NCBI GenBank assembly: GCA_002428325.1
Contig: DIVR01000015.1
Coordinates: forward strand, 1-56,524
From: a bacterium UBP4_UBA6127
GTDB taxonomy: Bacteria > UBP4 > UBA4092
Direction of reading: 5' to 3'
Length of the DNA: 56,524 bases
Shown here: in pieces, positions 1-8,397 of the stretch
Numbering within the stretch: position 1 is the first letter of the stretch
Layout of the letters: each line of letters opens with the position of its first letter
The notes under the pieces: model-generated
What the model was told of the DNA's origin: nothing
Databases searched by the model: none
Seen by the model: only the letters and a program-made list of their open reading frames with translations
Position numbers and translations under genes: made by a program

Positions 1-363
1 CCCTTTTTCTTTCCCTTCAGCCTCCGTTATTTCTTGGGATACAATAAAAGCGTCCGGATACCCCTTCCCTTTTACTTCTTTCAAAACGGGTCTGGCTTCC
101 GTCCGGTCAGAATAAAGCCCCAGTTGGACCTTAAAATAAACACCTGGATTACTGGTTGAATCAATCCCCAACTGGCTATATCCCATCGCATCCACATCTG
201 CAAATACCTTAAAAGCATCCTGAAGGGTGGTTGAAGCTGCTACCTGGATTTTATATGTTTCTATTTTCCCTTCCCAATTCACTAGAAAACTTGGCTCCCC
301 AGCTGTTACAAAACTTGCTATTATTCCAATTAATAAACCAGATAAAATGTAATTAGTTTTCAT
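1..363 (-). CDS. SPOR-domain-like exported protein (C-terminus outside window)
   Basis: Reading the minus strand from an ATG at 363 gives an open frame to the window edge. It begins with a hydrophobic signal-like segment (MKTNYILSGLLIGIIASFVTAG) of typical export type. A segment starting TYKIQVAASTTLQDAF then resembles the SPOR fold (Y-x-I-Q-V, then a second strand V-Y-F-K-V-Q-L-G-L-Y followed by RTEARPVLKEVKGKGYPDAF). SPOR domains bind denuded glycan strands of peptidoglycan, often at the septum, so a periplasmic wall-associated role is likely. An ATG at 369 is in the same frame, but a GTGGGG Shine-Dalgarno-like stretch sits better before 363. The 3' end is missing, so total length and any further domain are unknown. 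Confidence 0.6.
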   Translation of the reverse strand, partial: MKTNYILSGLLIGIIASFVTAGEPSFLVNWEGKIETYKIQVAASTTLQDAFKVFADVDAMGYSQLGIDSTSNPGVYFKVQLGLYSDRTEARPVLKEVKGKGYPDAFIVSQEITEAEGKEKG

Positions 364-878
364 ATACATCCCCACTTAATATTGCAATTTATATTATGGC
401 GGTTAGTATAATAATATATTACATTTTTGTCAAACTATATTTTTATTGTCCCTAATATTAAGAATAATTCCTATTATTGTAACGGGATAATTACCATTCA
501 TGAGTGGGGATTATTGAGTCATTGATCTAGGAGGAGAGACGGTTGGAGAAAACCTCCAAATGGTTTTTGAGTCTTTCTTTCCTGGGTTTTTCCTAGGATT
601 TAGCCCGGGGTAAATATCCACGGTCAGTCTATCTCCCTTTTGATTGACACCTGTATTCATTCAGATGAAGTAAGGTAGACCAGAAGTAAGGGATATCCTT
701 TGATTTTGACAGCTGTCAAAAATACAGAAGATTGGTTTTAGGGATGTGTGTGTTTTGACAGCTGTCAAAAAGATAACCTTAATATTTTCAATGCCTTTAT
801 TTTTTGACAGCTGTCAAAAAACCTATATTTCCCCTCCCAGAAAGAGGCTCAAGAAATATCGGAGCAGATAAGTATTGG
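364..878. other. 515-bp intergenic region with palindrome array
   Basis: No convincing gene is seen here. The region lies between two minus-strand genes: the 3' end of the hydrolase and the 5' side of the SPOR gene. It holds a small hairpin near 543-557 (TTGGAG / CTCCAA). Its right half holds three copies of an 18-bp perfect palindrome, listed separately. No clear rho-independent terminator for the hydrolase gene was recognised. Confidence 0.6.
704..819. repeat. Three 18-bp palindromes at exact 49-bp spacing
   Basis: The perfect palindrome TTTTGACAGCTGTCAAAA occurs at 704-721, 753-770 and 802-819, so starts are 49 and 49 bp apart with 31-bp spacers. Spacers are not identical. The second one (GATAACCTTAATATTTTCAA) strongly resembles the right flank of another copy at 52355, so the repeated unit may be longer than the palindrome. 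The three copies sit on roughly the same helical face modulo about 4.7 turns. They lie downstream of a minus-strand gene, not obviously in a promoter. They could be operator sites of a dimeric regulator, nucleoid-protein sites or a repeat family; which is unresolved. Confidence 0.85.
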
Positions 879-1784
879 TTATAGGGATAAAAGTTCACTT
901 GCATAAGCGGCAACCCTGTCAATGACCCACTTTCCGGGAGGTCCGTTATAGCAAACAGGGGAATCTATTAAGGAATAAGTTCGATTCATAGGATTATCTT
1001 CAGGTCCATTCACCCGAGTCCAGGGAGATTGGCCTTCCCCGCCATGAATCTTAGGAGTAGCGGCATTGATGCATTGGATACAATGTTCCAAATCAGGTTG
1101 AGCATGGTCATGGTTCCCCTGGATACGCAGGTAAGGACAGGAAAGGTTCCTTAGAAACCGGATGGATTCTCTCTGCTCCCAATACAGGTCATCTTTCAAA
1201 TCATGCAGCAACAGGTGGGGTCGGTTTGAATCTGCTAACAAGGGTTTTTCAATTGATTTACGGTCAGAGGGCCCTTCCCAATCAATCCAAAACCGAATGG
1301 CAGGCTCATGAGGATATCGGGTGATCCCGCCGGAGAATGTGTTTCCATAGGAAAAACTGACAATCCCAATTTTCCGGGAATCGATATCAGGCCGAGCAAC
1401 CATATTTTTCAAAACCGCCTGCAACCCATCCTGATGGATAAATCCCCCATAATTTTCTTCCCCCTTTGAATCCCCTCGACCTTCAGGGTCCCAATGGATA
1501 ACAATAAATCCCTGCCCTGCCAGGATATCGGCTTCACCTGTCCAATTGAAAAAGGCTCCTGGCAAGATGGCCCCGGGAATCAAGATGATAGCGGGTAAGG
1601 GTTCTTTGAGGGGTCCTTTTCCAGGGAAATGAAGATAAGTCCTAAGTTTGATTCCCGAAGAAGGATTCTCAACCCATCTGATTTCGATTTGATTATTCAT
1701 CCGACAATTTAAATATTGAAAAGGGACTCTCCAGGGAGTCCTTCCCCTCAGGATACCTTTTATCATCCAATGCCATTTCAACAT
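879..1784 (-). CDS. Alpha/beta hydrolase (dienelactone hydrolase / S15-like)
   Basis: This is a roughly 300-residue single-domain alpha/beta hydrolase. It shows an oxyanion-side PAIILIPGAILPG strand-loop, the WDPEGRGDS turn typical of the S15/CocE and dienelactone hydrolase groups, and a nucleophile elbow S-F-S-Y-G near residue 145. A late GNHDHAQPD stretch probably carries the catalytic histidine. The substrate cannot be told. Two close ATGs exist (1793 and 1784). The AAGGG ribosome-binding-like sequence abuts the first and is correctly spaced for the second, so 1784 is preferred. There is no signal peptide, so a cytoplasmic enzyme is likely. It is divergent from the small membrane-anchored protein at 1913. 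Confidence 0.7.
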   Translation of the reverse strand: MLKWHWMIKGILRGRTPWRVPFQYLNCRMNNQIEIRWVENPSSGIKLRTYLHFPGKGPLKEPLPAIILIPGAILPGAFFNWTGEADILAGQGFIVIHWDPEGRGDSKGEENYGGFIHQDGLQAVLKNMVARPDIDSRKIGIVSFSYGNTFSGGITRYPHEPAIRFWIDWEGPSDRKSIEKPLLADSNRPHLLLHDLKDDLYWEQRESIRFLRNLSCPYLRIQGNHDHAQPDLEHCIQCINAATPKIHGGEGQSPWTRVNGPEDNPMNRTYSLIDSPVCYNGPPGKWVIDRVAAYASELLSL

Positions 1785-1912
1785 ATATTGCATCCCTTAC
1801 CCTATAGAGGCTGAAAAATCCCACCTGACATAAATAATAGGATTCCAATCAGAATTCCAGAGACTTTTCAAGTCTTAAGTCGTACATGATTCTATGATAA
1901 GATAACCCCGTT

Positions 1913-2392
1913 ATGAAGAAATATCTCATTATTTTTTGCGGTTTTTTAATTATATTCAGCTATCTCCTTTATTGGACCAATAAATTTCAAGCTAAACCTT
2001 ATCAAACCACTAACAAGGTTTTAAATGGGTTTGTGGTTTCATTAAGAGAAAATAAACTGACTGAAGCAAAATCATATTGGACAACCATTAATCCTCTGGA
2101 TTTGGAGAGCGCTGGAACCCAGGGACAGGATGCTTTCAATGTCATCTCTGCCATTCGGATTGAACAGAAATTTGCTTCTCAATCTCAATATAAAGTCACC
2201 GAGAAACAAATTGAGGGGAATCTTGCCTATATTTATCTGGACCGGCTCTTTGAACCCCAAAAAACAACTCATAAAATTCTGGTCAGAATGGTATGTAATG
2301 AAGGGGAATGGAAAATTGCCCAATGGGATACTTCCATCCAGTCCCAACCCGCAAAACCCGTTAAGAAAAAATCAAAACGTTCAAAACGATAA
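1913..2392 (+). CDS. Small membrane-anchored protein, possibly NTF2-like
   Basis: This 159-residue protein has one N-terminal membrane segment (about residues 4-21, FCGFLIIFSYLLYW) and a soluble domain after it. The alternating pattern LNGFVVSLRENKLTEAKSYW ... GNLAYIYLDRLF ... ILVRMVCNEGEWKIAQWD resembles small NTF2-like/DUF4878-type domains, in which a final W-K-I strand is typical. The C-terminus is very basic (KPVKKKSKRSKR). This family assignment is tentative. It lies 156 bp ahead of the pentulose kinase on the same strand, and nothing ties it functionally to that pathway. Confidence 0.5.
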   Translation: MKKYLIIFCGFLIIFSYLLYWTNKFQAKPYQTTNKVLNGFVVSLRENKLTEAKSYWTTINPLDLESAGTQGQDAFNVISAIRIEQKFASQSQYKVTEKQIEGNLAYIYLDRLFEPQKTTHKILVRMVCNEGEWKIAQWDTSIQSQPAKPVKKKSKRSKR

Positions 2393-2548
2393 AATCAGTG
2401 AACCCCTCATTGATTTCCAGTTAAATTTTAAAAGGTTGAATCCTGCCCCCAAGAGAGTTAAACTTTTTCATAATCCTGAAGGTGGATATATTCTGAACTG
2501 CCTTCAATTAATCCTGCTGAACTAAATATCTCAAGGAGATATTGGACC

Positions 2549-4183
2549 ATGGCAAGAACAGAATTTGTCCTGGGAATCGATGTTGGAACCTTAAGCGCCA
2601 GAGCCGGTATTTTTGACCTGAAAGGCAAGCTTTATGGTTCGGCTTCCAACTCTTTCCCTGTTGGGTATCCAGCCCCGGACTTCGTTGAACAATCTTCCAA
2701 TGCCATCTGGCATTCCATTGGTAAAGCGATTCGATTGGCCCTGAAGAAATCCGCCATTAAAAAAGAATCCATATTGGGTCTTTCCTTTGATGCCACCTGT
2801 TCTCTGGTTGCATTGGATAATACTGACCAGCCCATCAGTGTGTCTCCCACCGGAAAAAATGAGCAAAACATCATTGTCTGGATGGACCACCGGGCCATGG
2901 AACAGGTCAATCGAATCAACTCCACTGGCCATCCGGTACTTCGATATGTCGGTGACAGGATGAGCCCTGAAATGGAACCTCCGAAACTCTTATGGATAAA
3001 GGAAAATCTGCCTGTTACCTGGAAAAAGGCTGCCAGATTTCTGGATTTAGCCGATTTTCTGACTTATCGGGCCACGGGCAAGGATACCCGAAGCCTTTGC
3101 ACTACTGTCTGTAAATGGACCTATCAAGGCCATAAGGGTAAAACCGGCCAATGGGATGAAGATTTTTTCAGACAGACAGGTTTGGATGAATTGTTAGTAA
3201 AAAACAAAATTGGTAAAAATATCCTTCCCATGGGGACCCCTTTGGGAGGATTAACGGACATTTCCGCCAGGGAATTAGGCTTATTGCCAGGGACAGCTGT
3301 AGGGGTGGGAATCATAGATGCTCATGCCGGGGGATTGGGCGTGATTGGAACCAGCCAGGGAACGCCTCCTACTCAGGAAGAATTGGAAACCCGGCTGGCT
3401 TTGATTGGCGGGACCTCTTCCTGCCACATGGCAGTCTCCCGAAAACCTCTTTTTATCAAAGGTATCTGGGGTCCTTACTATTCGGCGATGATTCCTGGAA
3501 TGTGGCTGACCGAAGGGGGCCAGAGCGCTACCGGCGCCTTGATAGATTGTGTCATCCAATCCAGTGTCCACTACCCTGCCCTGAGTAAGGAAGCCAAATC
3601 CAAAGGAAAAACTATTTACGAATTATTGAACAGCCAGGTAGAGCTCCTCCGGAAAAAGGAAAAATGCGGCCCGGAAATAACCGGTGAGTATCATGTCCTG
3701 GATTATTATCATGGAAACCGTTCACCCCGGGCCGATGCTATGGCTCGCGGAATGATATCCGGACTCACCCTTGACCACTCCCTGGATTCGCTTGCCCGCC
3801 AGTATGATGCGACAATTCAGGCCATTGCCTACGGCACCCGGCATATCATTGAGGAAATGAACCGTAAGGGTTATCGGATTTCCCGGATTCATGCCTGCGG
3901 GGGAGGCACTAAAAATCCCCTCTGGCTCCAGGAACATGCCGATATCACCGGTTGCTCCATTCACCTGCCCAAAGAACCCGAAGCAGTCCTTCTGGGGACA
4001 GCCATGCTGGGAGCTGTGGCAGCCGGAAAGTTTGATTCGATTCCCCAAGCTATGGCTTTTATGGCACAACCCGGCAAGATAATTCAACCTAATCTCTCGA
4101 ACCGGCCTTTCCATGATAAAAAATATTATATCTATAAATCCATGTATGTTTTCCAGCAAAAAATTAAAACAGGGATGAAATAA
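2549..4183 (+). CDS. FGGY-family pentulose kinase, probable D-ribulokinase
   Basis: The 544-residue protein matches the FGGY carbohydrate kinases of the D-ribulokinase type (the TIGR01315-like group that includes eukaryotic FGGY). It has the N-terminal ATPase strand GIDVGTLSARAGIFD and the subgroup marks SFDATCSLVALD, VWMDHRA and SPEMEPPKLLWIKENLP. The catalytic-side IDAHAGGLGVIG loop and a C-terminal CGGGTKNPLW phosphate-binding segment follow. Family knowledge: these enzymes phosphorylate D-ribulose to D-ribulose 5-phosphate with ATP in the cytoplasm. A Shine-Dalgarno AAGGAG lies upstream of the ATG. The fucose-isomerase-type gene starts 38 bp downstream in the same direction, so the pair probably forms an operon ending at the hairpin near 5816-5858. 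Confidence 0.85.
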   Translation: MARTEFVLGIDVGTLSARAGIFDLKGKLYGSASNSFPVGYPAPDFVEQSSNAIWHSIGKAIRLALKKSAIKKESILGLSFDATCSLVALDNTDQPISVSPTGKNEQNIIVWMDHRAMEQVNRINSTGHPVLRYVGDRMSPEMEPPKLLWIKENLPVTWKKAARFLDLADFLTYRATGKDTRSLCTTVCKWTYQGHKGKTGQWDEDFFRQTGLDELLVKNKIGKNILPMGTPLGGLTDISARELGLLPGTAVGVGIIDAHAGGLGVIGTSQGTPPTQEELETRLALIGGTSSCHMAVSRKPLFIKGIWGPYYSAMIPGMWLTEGGQSATGALIDCVIQSSVHYPALSKEAKSKGKTIYELLNSQVELLRKKEKCGPEITGEYHVLDYYHGNRSPRADAMARGMISGLTLDHSLDSLARQYDATIQAIAYGTRHIIEEMNRKGYRISRIHACGGGTKNPLWLQEHADITGCSIHLPKEPEAVLLGTAMLGAVAAGKFDSIPQAMAFMAQPGKIIQPNLSNRPFHDKKYYIYKSMYVFQQKIKTGMK

Positions 4184-4221
4184 AATCTAAAGAATGACTC
4201 AGCTCAAAAAGGAGTGTCGCC

Positions 4222-5787
4222 ATGCCATCCAAACCTCTCAAAGTAGGTGTTTTTTCTCCCAATGATCCACGTCCTTGGGTCCGAAGTGAAAATATCGACC
4301 TCATGCTCAAACATGAGGATTATCTGGTCAAAGCCCTCCGCTCTCAGGGTGTTAAAGTGATTCGAGGGGGTGATGGATACCCCAAAACCGATCAAATTGC
4401 CTGGAATAACCGGCTGGTTCAAGACCAGATCAAAATAATTGCCCAGGGTAAACCCGATGTGCTGATCATCAATCAGGGGTCTTGGACTTTTCCTTATGAC
4501 TCAGTGGATGCCGTCCGGTATTTCCAACAGGAGACCGGTGATATCGCCCGGGTAGTGATGTTTTCCTATAAAGATACTGAATTTCCGGGGCTGGTGGCAG
4601 GGATGGCCGCCGGGGGAGGACTTAAACGAATCGGGATTCCTTTTGTATCCAGTTATGGAAAAATCGATAAAGATAAAAAAGTCCTGGAAGACTTGATGGA
4701 TATCCTGTCCTTTAACCAAAAAAGATCGGAAGCAGCTCCCCTGGTTAAAAAAGCCCTCCAGTTGCTCCAAAAACAAAAATATATGGCTTTTGGCGGAATG
4801 GCCCTCAAAATGATGACTACGACCGCTGATGTGGACCAATGGGCAAAGATATTTGGGGTTTCTTATGAATGCCTGGACCAGTCAGAACTGGTTCTTCGGT
4901 CTGGAAGCATGGTTCAATGGGAAGGAACTCCGGGGGATTCTGAATTCCAGATTATTGACTCCCGGCTAAAGAAGTCCTTTGACTATATATATGGCCAGAA
5001 ACACGGTAATTTTGACTTCTCCCGGCCAAAACTCCAATCCATCAGTAAATGGGTCTACCAAATGTCTTTATACTGGTCAGCCATGGATATCTGTAAAGAA
5101 TACGACATCACGTTTGCGGGGATCAAATGCCAGGATGAATTAAGCGGCCATCATTGCACCGCTTGTCTGGCGACAGCTTTCATGGCAAATGATATCGGTC
5201 CGGACGGAAAGAAAAAACCGATTATTCCCACCGCTTGCGAAAATGACATGGATTCCAGCCTGACCCAGCTTCTCTTATATCTTCTGTCAGGAAAACCGGC
5301 CGGATTCGGGGATTTCCGGGATGTGGAAAAACAGGTTCTGGCAATCGTAAATTGCGGCCAGCACCCCCCTTATTTCTTTGGTGGCCCGGAAGAGGATTCG
5401 GTCAAAAAACTGGATAAGGTGGAATATATGGGACAGGAAATTTTCTATGCGGCCGGAGGTTCCGGGGTTCGGGGCCGTACTCCCGGAGGACAGACCATGA
5501 CCATCGCCCGCCTGGGCAGGGAAAACCTTCGTTACCAGCTGGTGGCCTTCCCGATGGAAACACTCTCTGTCCAGGAAAAGGAACATGATAAATATAATCC
5601 CTCCTGGCCTATCATCAAAGGCAAAGTCCCCATGTCTGATGATGAATTAATTAAAGTATGGCCCTGCAACCATTTGGGATTCGGGTATGGGGATTATACC
5701 CCTCATCTGGCGGAATTGGCCCAAAGATTGGATATCGGTTTCCGGATTTACGACAAATCCGGCCGGGAATACTTTAAATCTTCGTAA
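4222..5787 (+). CDS. L-fucose/D-arabinose isomerase-family protein
   Basis: This 521-residue protein shows the N-terminal Rossmann-like domains of the L-fucose isomerase family (KVGVFSPNDPRPWVR; PDVLIINQGSWTFPYDSVDAVRYF) and the metal-binding core. The expected acidic ligands lie in ACENDMDSSLTQ, and the C-terminal histidine in CNHLGFGYGDYTPHL, matching the E/D/H Mn2+ site of FucI-type enzymes. Such isomerases convert aldoses to ketoses, and FucI is known to act on D-arabinose as well as L-fucose. Because the upstream partner is a D-ribulokinase-type enzyme, D-arabinose to D-ribulose is the best inferred reaction. A GGAGTG ribosome-binding site precedes the ATG. Length is a little below E. 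coli FucI. Confidence 0.75.
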   Translation: MPSKPLKVGVFSPNDPRPWVRSENIDLMLKHEDYLVKALRSQGVKVIRGGDGYPKTDQIAWNNRLVQDQIKIIAQGKPDVLIINQGSWTFPYDSVDAVRYFQQETGDIARVVMFSYKDTEFPGLVAGMAAGGGLKRIGIPFVSSYGKIDKDKKVLEDLMDILSFNQKRSEAAPLVKKALQLLQKQKYMAFGGMALKMMTTTADVDQWAKIFGVSYECLDQSELVLRSGSMVQWEGTPGDSEFQIIDSRLKKSFDYIYGQKHGNFDFSRPKLQSISKWVYQMSLYWSAMDICKEYDITFAGIKCQDELSGHHCTACLATAFMANDIGPDGKKKPIIPTACENDMDSSLTQLLLYLLSGKPAGFGDFRDVEKQVLAIVNCGQHPPYFFGGPEEDSVKKLDKVEYMGQEIFYAAGGSGVRGRTPGGQTMTIARLGRENLRYQLVAFPMETLSVQEKEHDKYNPSWPIIKGKVPMSDDELIKVWPCNHLGFGYGDYTPHLAELAQRLDIGFRIYDKSGREYFKSS

Positions 5788-5815
5788 TCATTCCTGTTTT
5801 TAACCTGCCTTTAAG

Positions 5816-5858
5816 GGAGGGAGACCCAGCCTGATAGTTACAGCCTGGGTCTCCCTCC
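5816..5858 (+). terminator. Hairpin after kinase-isomerase operon
   Basis: A 14-bp perfect stem (GGAGGGAGACCCAG with CTGGGTCTCCCTCC) encloses a 15-nt loop 29 bp after the isomerase stop. The following sequence has no long T run, so it may be a weak terminator or a 3'-end stabilising hairpin. Confidence 0.6.
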
Positions 5859-5996
5859 TCTATAAAGAGAAAAATTCATTTCTAACAGAAGGGAATCATT
5901 CTGAAGCTTTTAAACCTGCTATAATCCATAAATTGCTGTAAAAAACAATCCTTTCAGTTGAAGATTGCTAATTTGGAAAGGAGACACCCCCATTAA

Positions 5997-7088
5997 ATGA
6001 ATGATATGACTCGAAGGACCTTTATGAAAAACATGGCTGCCGCCGGAGCCCTTAGCGCCACAATGGCTGAAACTCTGGCTGCTGCTCCCGGAAAAATAAA
6101 GCCTCTCCAGAAAGAGAAAGGTTCTCCTTCCGAAGAGTTTTATTTTGTCCATCTGACCGACCCCCATGTCCGAAAGAAAAGAAGAGGCGATGAGGGCTTC
6201 AGGAAATGCCTGAGTTCAATTAAAGCCCTTAAACCTTCAGTAGATTTTGTGCTGACAGGGGGAGATTTAGTCTTTGACGGCTCCTATACCCCCAAGGAAG
6301 AATATCTGAACACCCTAGATATATTTAAAAATCTTTGTGATGAAAGCAGGCTTAGCTTTCATCATTGCCTGGGAAACCATGACCCTTTGGGATGGTCCAG
6401 CCGAAGAAAACTCCCGGTAACAGACCCGGATATAGGTAAAGAATTAATCCTGCAGAAGATGGAGATGCCTCATCCCTATTATTCTTTTGACCATAAAGGC
6501 TGGCATTTTGTGGTCTTGGACTCTGCCTTCAGGGTGGATACCCCCCAAGGACCCTCTCAATCCGCAAAATTAGGAAAAGAACAGACAGACTGGCTTGCCC
6601 ATGACCTGGGAGCCCACAAAGACCAACCCACCATTGCGGTCATCCATGTCGCTGCCTTCTGCGCCTGGGGAGAAATCACAGGCGACCCGGAATATAATCC
6701 CATCAAATCTGGCATGGTCATTCAGGATAATAAAGAGTTAAGGCTTATCCTGGAGAGGCATAAAGTCAAAGCTCTCCTCCAGGGACACAGCCATATTGGA
6801 GAAGAATACTCCTATAAGGATGTCTGGTATATCACCACCCCGGGAGCAGGCGCCTGCTGGTGGGCAGGCGAATGGCTGGGATTCAAACCCGGTTATACCC
6901 TCCTGCATTGTAAAGGCACTCAATTAAGCTGGAAACAGTTAACCTACCCGCTGGAATACCATCTGGAACCGGAAGATGACCTGGAGCGGAAACTTAATGC
7001 AGAATATGAGGCTTCCCTGAAAGAACAACAACATCTTCTGGAAACAGAAGAGGCTTCTCCAGTCCCCCAATCAGTTCCTGTCCTCTAA
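5997..7088 (+). CDS. Tat-exported metallophosphoesterase
   Basis: The N-terminus carries a twin-arginine signal (TRRTFMK, then an alanine-rich hydrophobic stretch ending LAAAPG), so the folded enzyme should be exported. The calcineurin-like metallophosphoesterase motifs follow in order: LTDPHVR (D-x-H), TGGDLVFDG, LGNHDPLG (GNHD), a later VIHVAAF histidine and QGHSHIGE (GHxH). These residues bind a dinuclear metal centre and hydrolyse phosphomono- or diesters. The 363-residue length fits the family. The C-terminal tail (KEQQHLLETEEASPVPQ) is low-complexity and probably disordered. The substrate is unknown. A GGAGAC ribosome-binding sequence precedes the start. The gene is alone, flanked by hairpins on both sides. 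Confidence 0.85.
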   Translation: MNDMTRRTFMKNMAAAGALSATMAETLAAAPGKIKPLQKEKGSPSEEFYFVHLTDPHVRKKRRGDEGFRKCLSSIKALKPSVDFVLTGGDLVFDGSYTPKEEYLNTLDIFKNLCDESRLSFHHCLGNHDPLGWSSRRKLPVTDPDIGKELILQKMEMPHPYYSFDHKGWHFVVLDSAFRVDTPQGPSQSAKLGKEQTDWLAHDLGAHKDQPTIAVIHVAAFCAWGEITGDPEYNPIKSGMVIQDNKELRLILERHKVKALLQGHSHIGEEYSYKDVWYITTPGAGACWWAGEWLGFKPGYTLLHCKGTQLSWKQLTYPLEYHLEPEDDLERKLNAEYEASLKEQQHLLETEEASPVPQSVPVL

Positions 7089-7485
7089 ACACCTTGTCTT
7101 ACCAGGTATCTGGAAAAACAAAAACCGGGAATCCTAAACTCTCAAGTTTCTGATTCCCGGTTTAAATAAAACCAATTCATTATTTATGGGTTACAGCCCA
7201 TGAAATCCAGCCCCATTCAATCCCAAAGTGTCCCTGTAAAACAATGCATATCCACCGGCCTAAACTCCCTCTAAATCCGGATGATAGTTTTTTATCAGAA
7301 TATCCCTCAAGTCTCCTCCTGATAAATTGAAATAAACTGAAGAGACCGAGACCCGTAAGCAACCTGGAAAGTGATAATCATGAGTTCCTGTGATTCCACA
7401 TCATAAACTCTTCTTTTAAAGGGGATTCAATTATACTATTATACCCATATGAAATATGTATCAATCTTTCTGTGAGGATAATCTT
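7089..7485. other. Intergenic region with hairpin
   Basis: About 400 bp separate the phosphoesterase and the aldo/keto reductase. A 12-bp-stem hairpin (AAACCGGGAATC / GATTCCCGGTTT, 7122-7133 with 7152-7163) follows the phosphoesterase gene. A minus-strand open frame at 7180-7362 has only a TTG start, no ribosome-binding site and no recognisable domain. Its 3' side does face the hairpin, which has a better T run in the minus direction, so a small unannotated minus-strand transcript cannot be excluded. Confidence 0.5.
7122..7163. terminator. Bidirectional terminator-like hairpin
   Basis: The stem AAACCGGGAATC pairs with GATTCCCGGTTT around an 18-nt loop. On the plus strand only a short T run follows. 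On the minus strand the stem is followed by TTTTTGTTTTT, which is a better rho-independent signal. It lies 33 bp after the metallophosphoesterase stop. Confidence 0.7.
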
Positions 7486-8349
7486 ATGAAACGCAGAATA
7501 TTAGGGAAAACAGGAGAATCTTTATCCATCCTGGGATTTGGCGGAATCCTGGTTATGAAAGAAGAACAGGCCCATGCCAACCGTCTGGTAGCAGAAGCAG
7601 TCGATAAGGGAATTAATTATTTCGATGTTGCCCCTACTTATGGAGATGCCGAAGACCGGCTGGGCCCGGCGCTCAAACCTTTCAGAAAAGATGTATTCCT
7701 GGCCTGCAAGACAGTTCTGAGGACAGCCGCTGAAGCAGAAAAACAACTGCATGAGTCCCTGAATAAGATGCAAACCGATTACTTTGATTTATACCAGTTC
7801 CACGGATTTCCAAACCTGGAAGAGGCTAAACAGGCCTTAGGTCCCGGAGGGGCCGTGGAAACTTTTGTAAAAGCTAAAAAGGAAGGACTCATCCGGCATA
7901 TCGGGTTTTCAGTCCATGATGTTGAAGCAGGCCTGTATGCTATGGAACAATTCCCTTTTGACACCATTTTATTTCCCTGTAATTTTGTTTTATATCATTC
8001 GGGGAATTTCGGTCCTCAGTTAAGAGATGCCGCAGTGAAACGGGAGATGGGGCTTCTGGCTTTGAAATCAATGGCAAAGACTCATTGGCCCAGTGAACCT
8101 GAATCCCACTCGGAATCGAAATGCTGGTACGAACCGATTGATGATCCGGAATTGGCACATTTGGCAATTCGCTTTACCTTATCCGAACCGGTAACCTCCA
8201 TCTTATCTCCCGGTGAGGAAAAATATTTCCGGATAGCCTTGGATTACCTGGAAAAGGGATTCACTCCCTTATCTGAAGAAGAAAGAGATTTTCTGAAACA
8301 AGAAGCCTCCCGGCTGCAACCTCTCTTTCGTTATAAGGCTGCTTCCTGA
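7486..8349 (+). CDS. Aldo/keto reductase family oxidoreductase
   Basis: This TIM-barrel aldo/keto reductase of about 287 residues shows the family tetrad. These are the aspartate and tyrosine in YFDVAPTYGDAEDRLG, the lysine in LACKTVL and the histidine in YQFHGF. The start chosen is the ATG of MKRRILGKTGESLSILGFGG, where the conserved N-terminal strand begins and a GAGGAT ribosome-binding sequence is well placed. An in-frame TTG-like upstream extension beginning at 7456 is not needed. These enzymes reduce carbonyls with NADPH. The shorter C-terminus ending in SEEERDFLKQEASRLQPLF resembles the predicted Fe-S-lacking AKR group of bacteria. Substrate and operon partners are unknown. Confidence 0.8.
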   Translation: MKRRILGKTGESLSILGFGGILVMKEEQAHANRLVAEAVDKGINYFDVAPTYGDAEDRLGPALKPFRKDVFLACKTVLRTAAEAEKQLHESLNKMQTDYFDLYQFHGFPNLEEAKQALGPGGAVETFVKAKKEGLIRHIGFSVHDVEAGLYAMEQFPFDTILFPCNFVLYHSGNFGPQLRDAAVKREMGLLALKSMAKTHWPSEPESHSESKCWYEPIDDPELAHLAIRFTLSEPVTSILSPGEEKYFRIALDYLEKGFTPLSEEERDFLKQEASRLQPLFRYKAAS

Positions 8350-8397
8350 CAAGTAGAGTCTCTATTTGATTTAAAAAGGCATCGTTCTGATTTGGTT

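Noticed and set aside
704..819. Short regular repeats considered as a CRISPR array
   Set aside because: Repeats are perfect palindromes with only three units, no cas genes are present and related copies are scattered elsewhere.
3722..4159. Minus-strand open frame in the pentulose kinase
   Set aside because: Antisense shadow; the kinase is unambiguous on the other strand.
7180..7362. Minus-strand open frame of 60 codons
   Set aside because: TTG start only, no ribosome-binding site and no family features. It is kept only as a remark because the hairpin beside it suits minus-strand termination.
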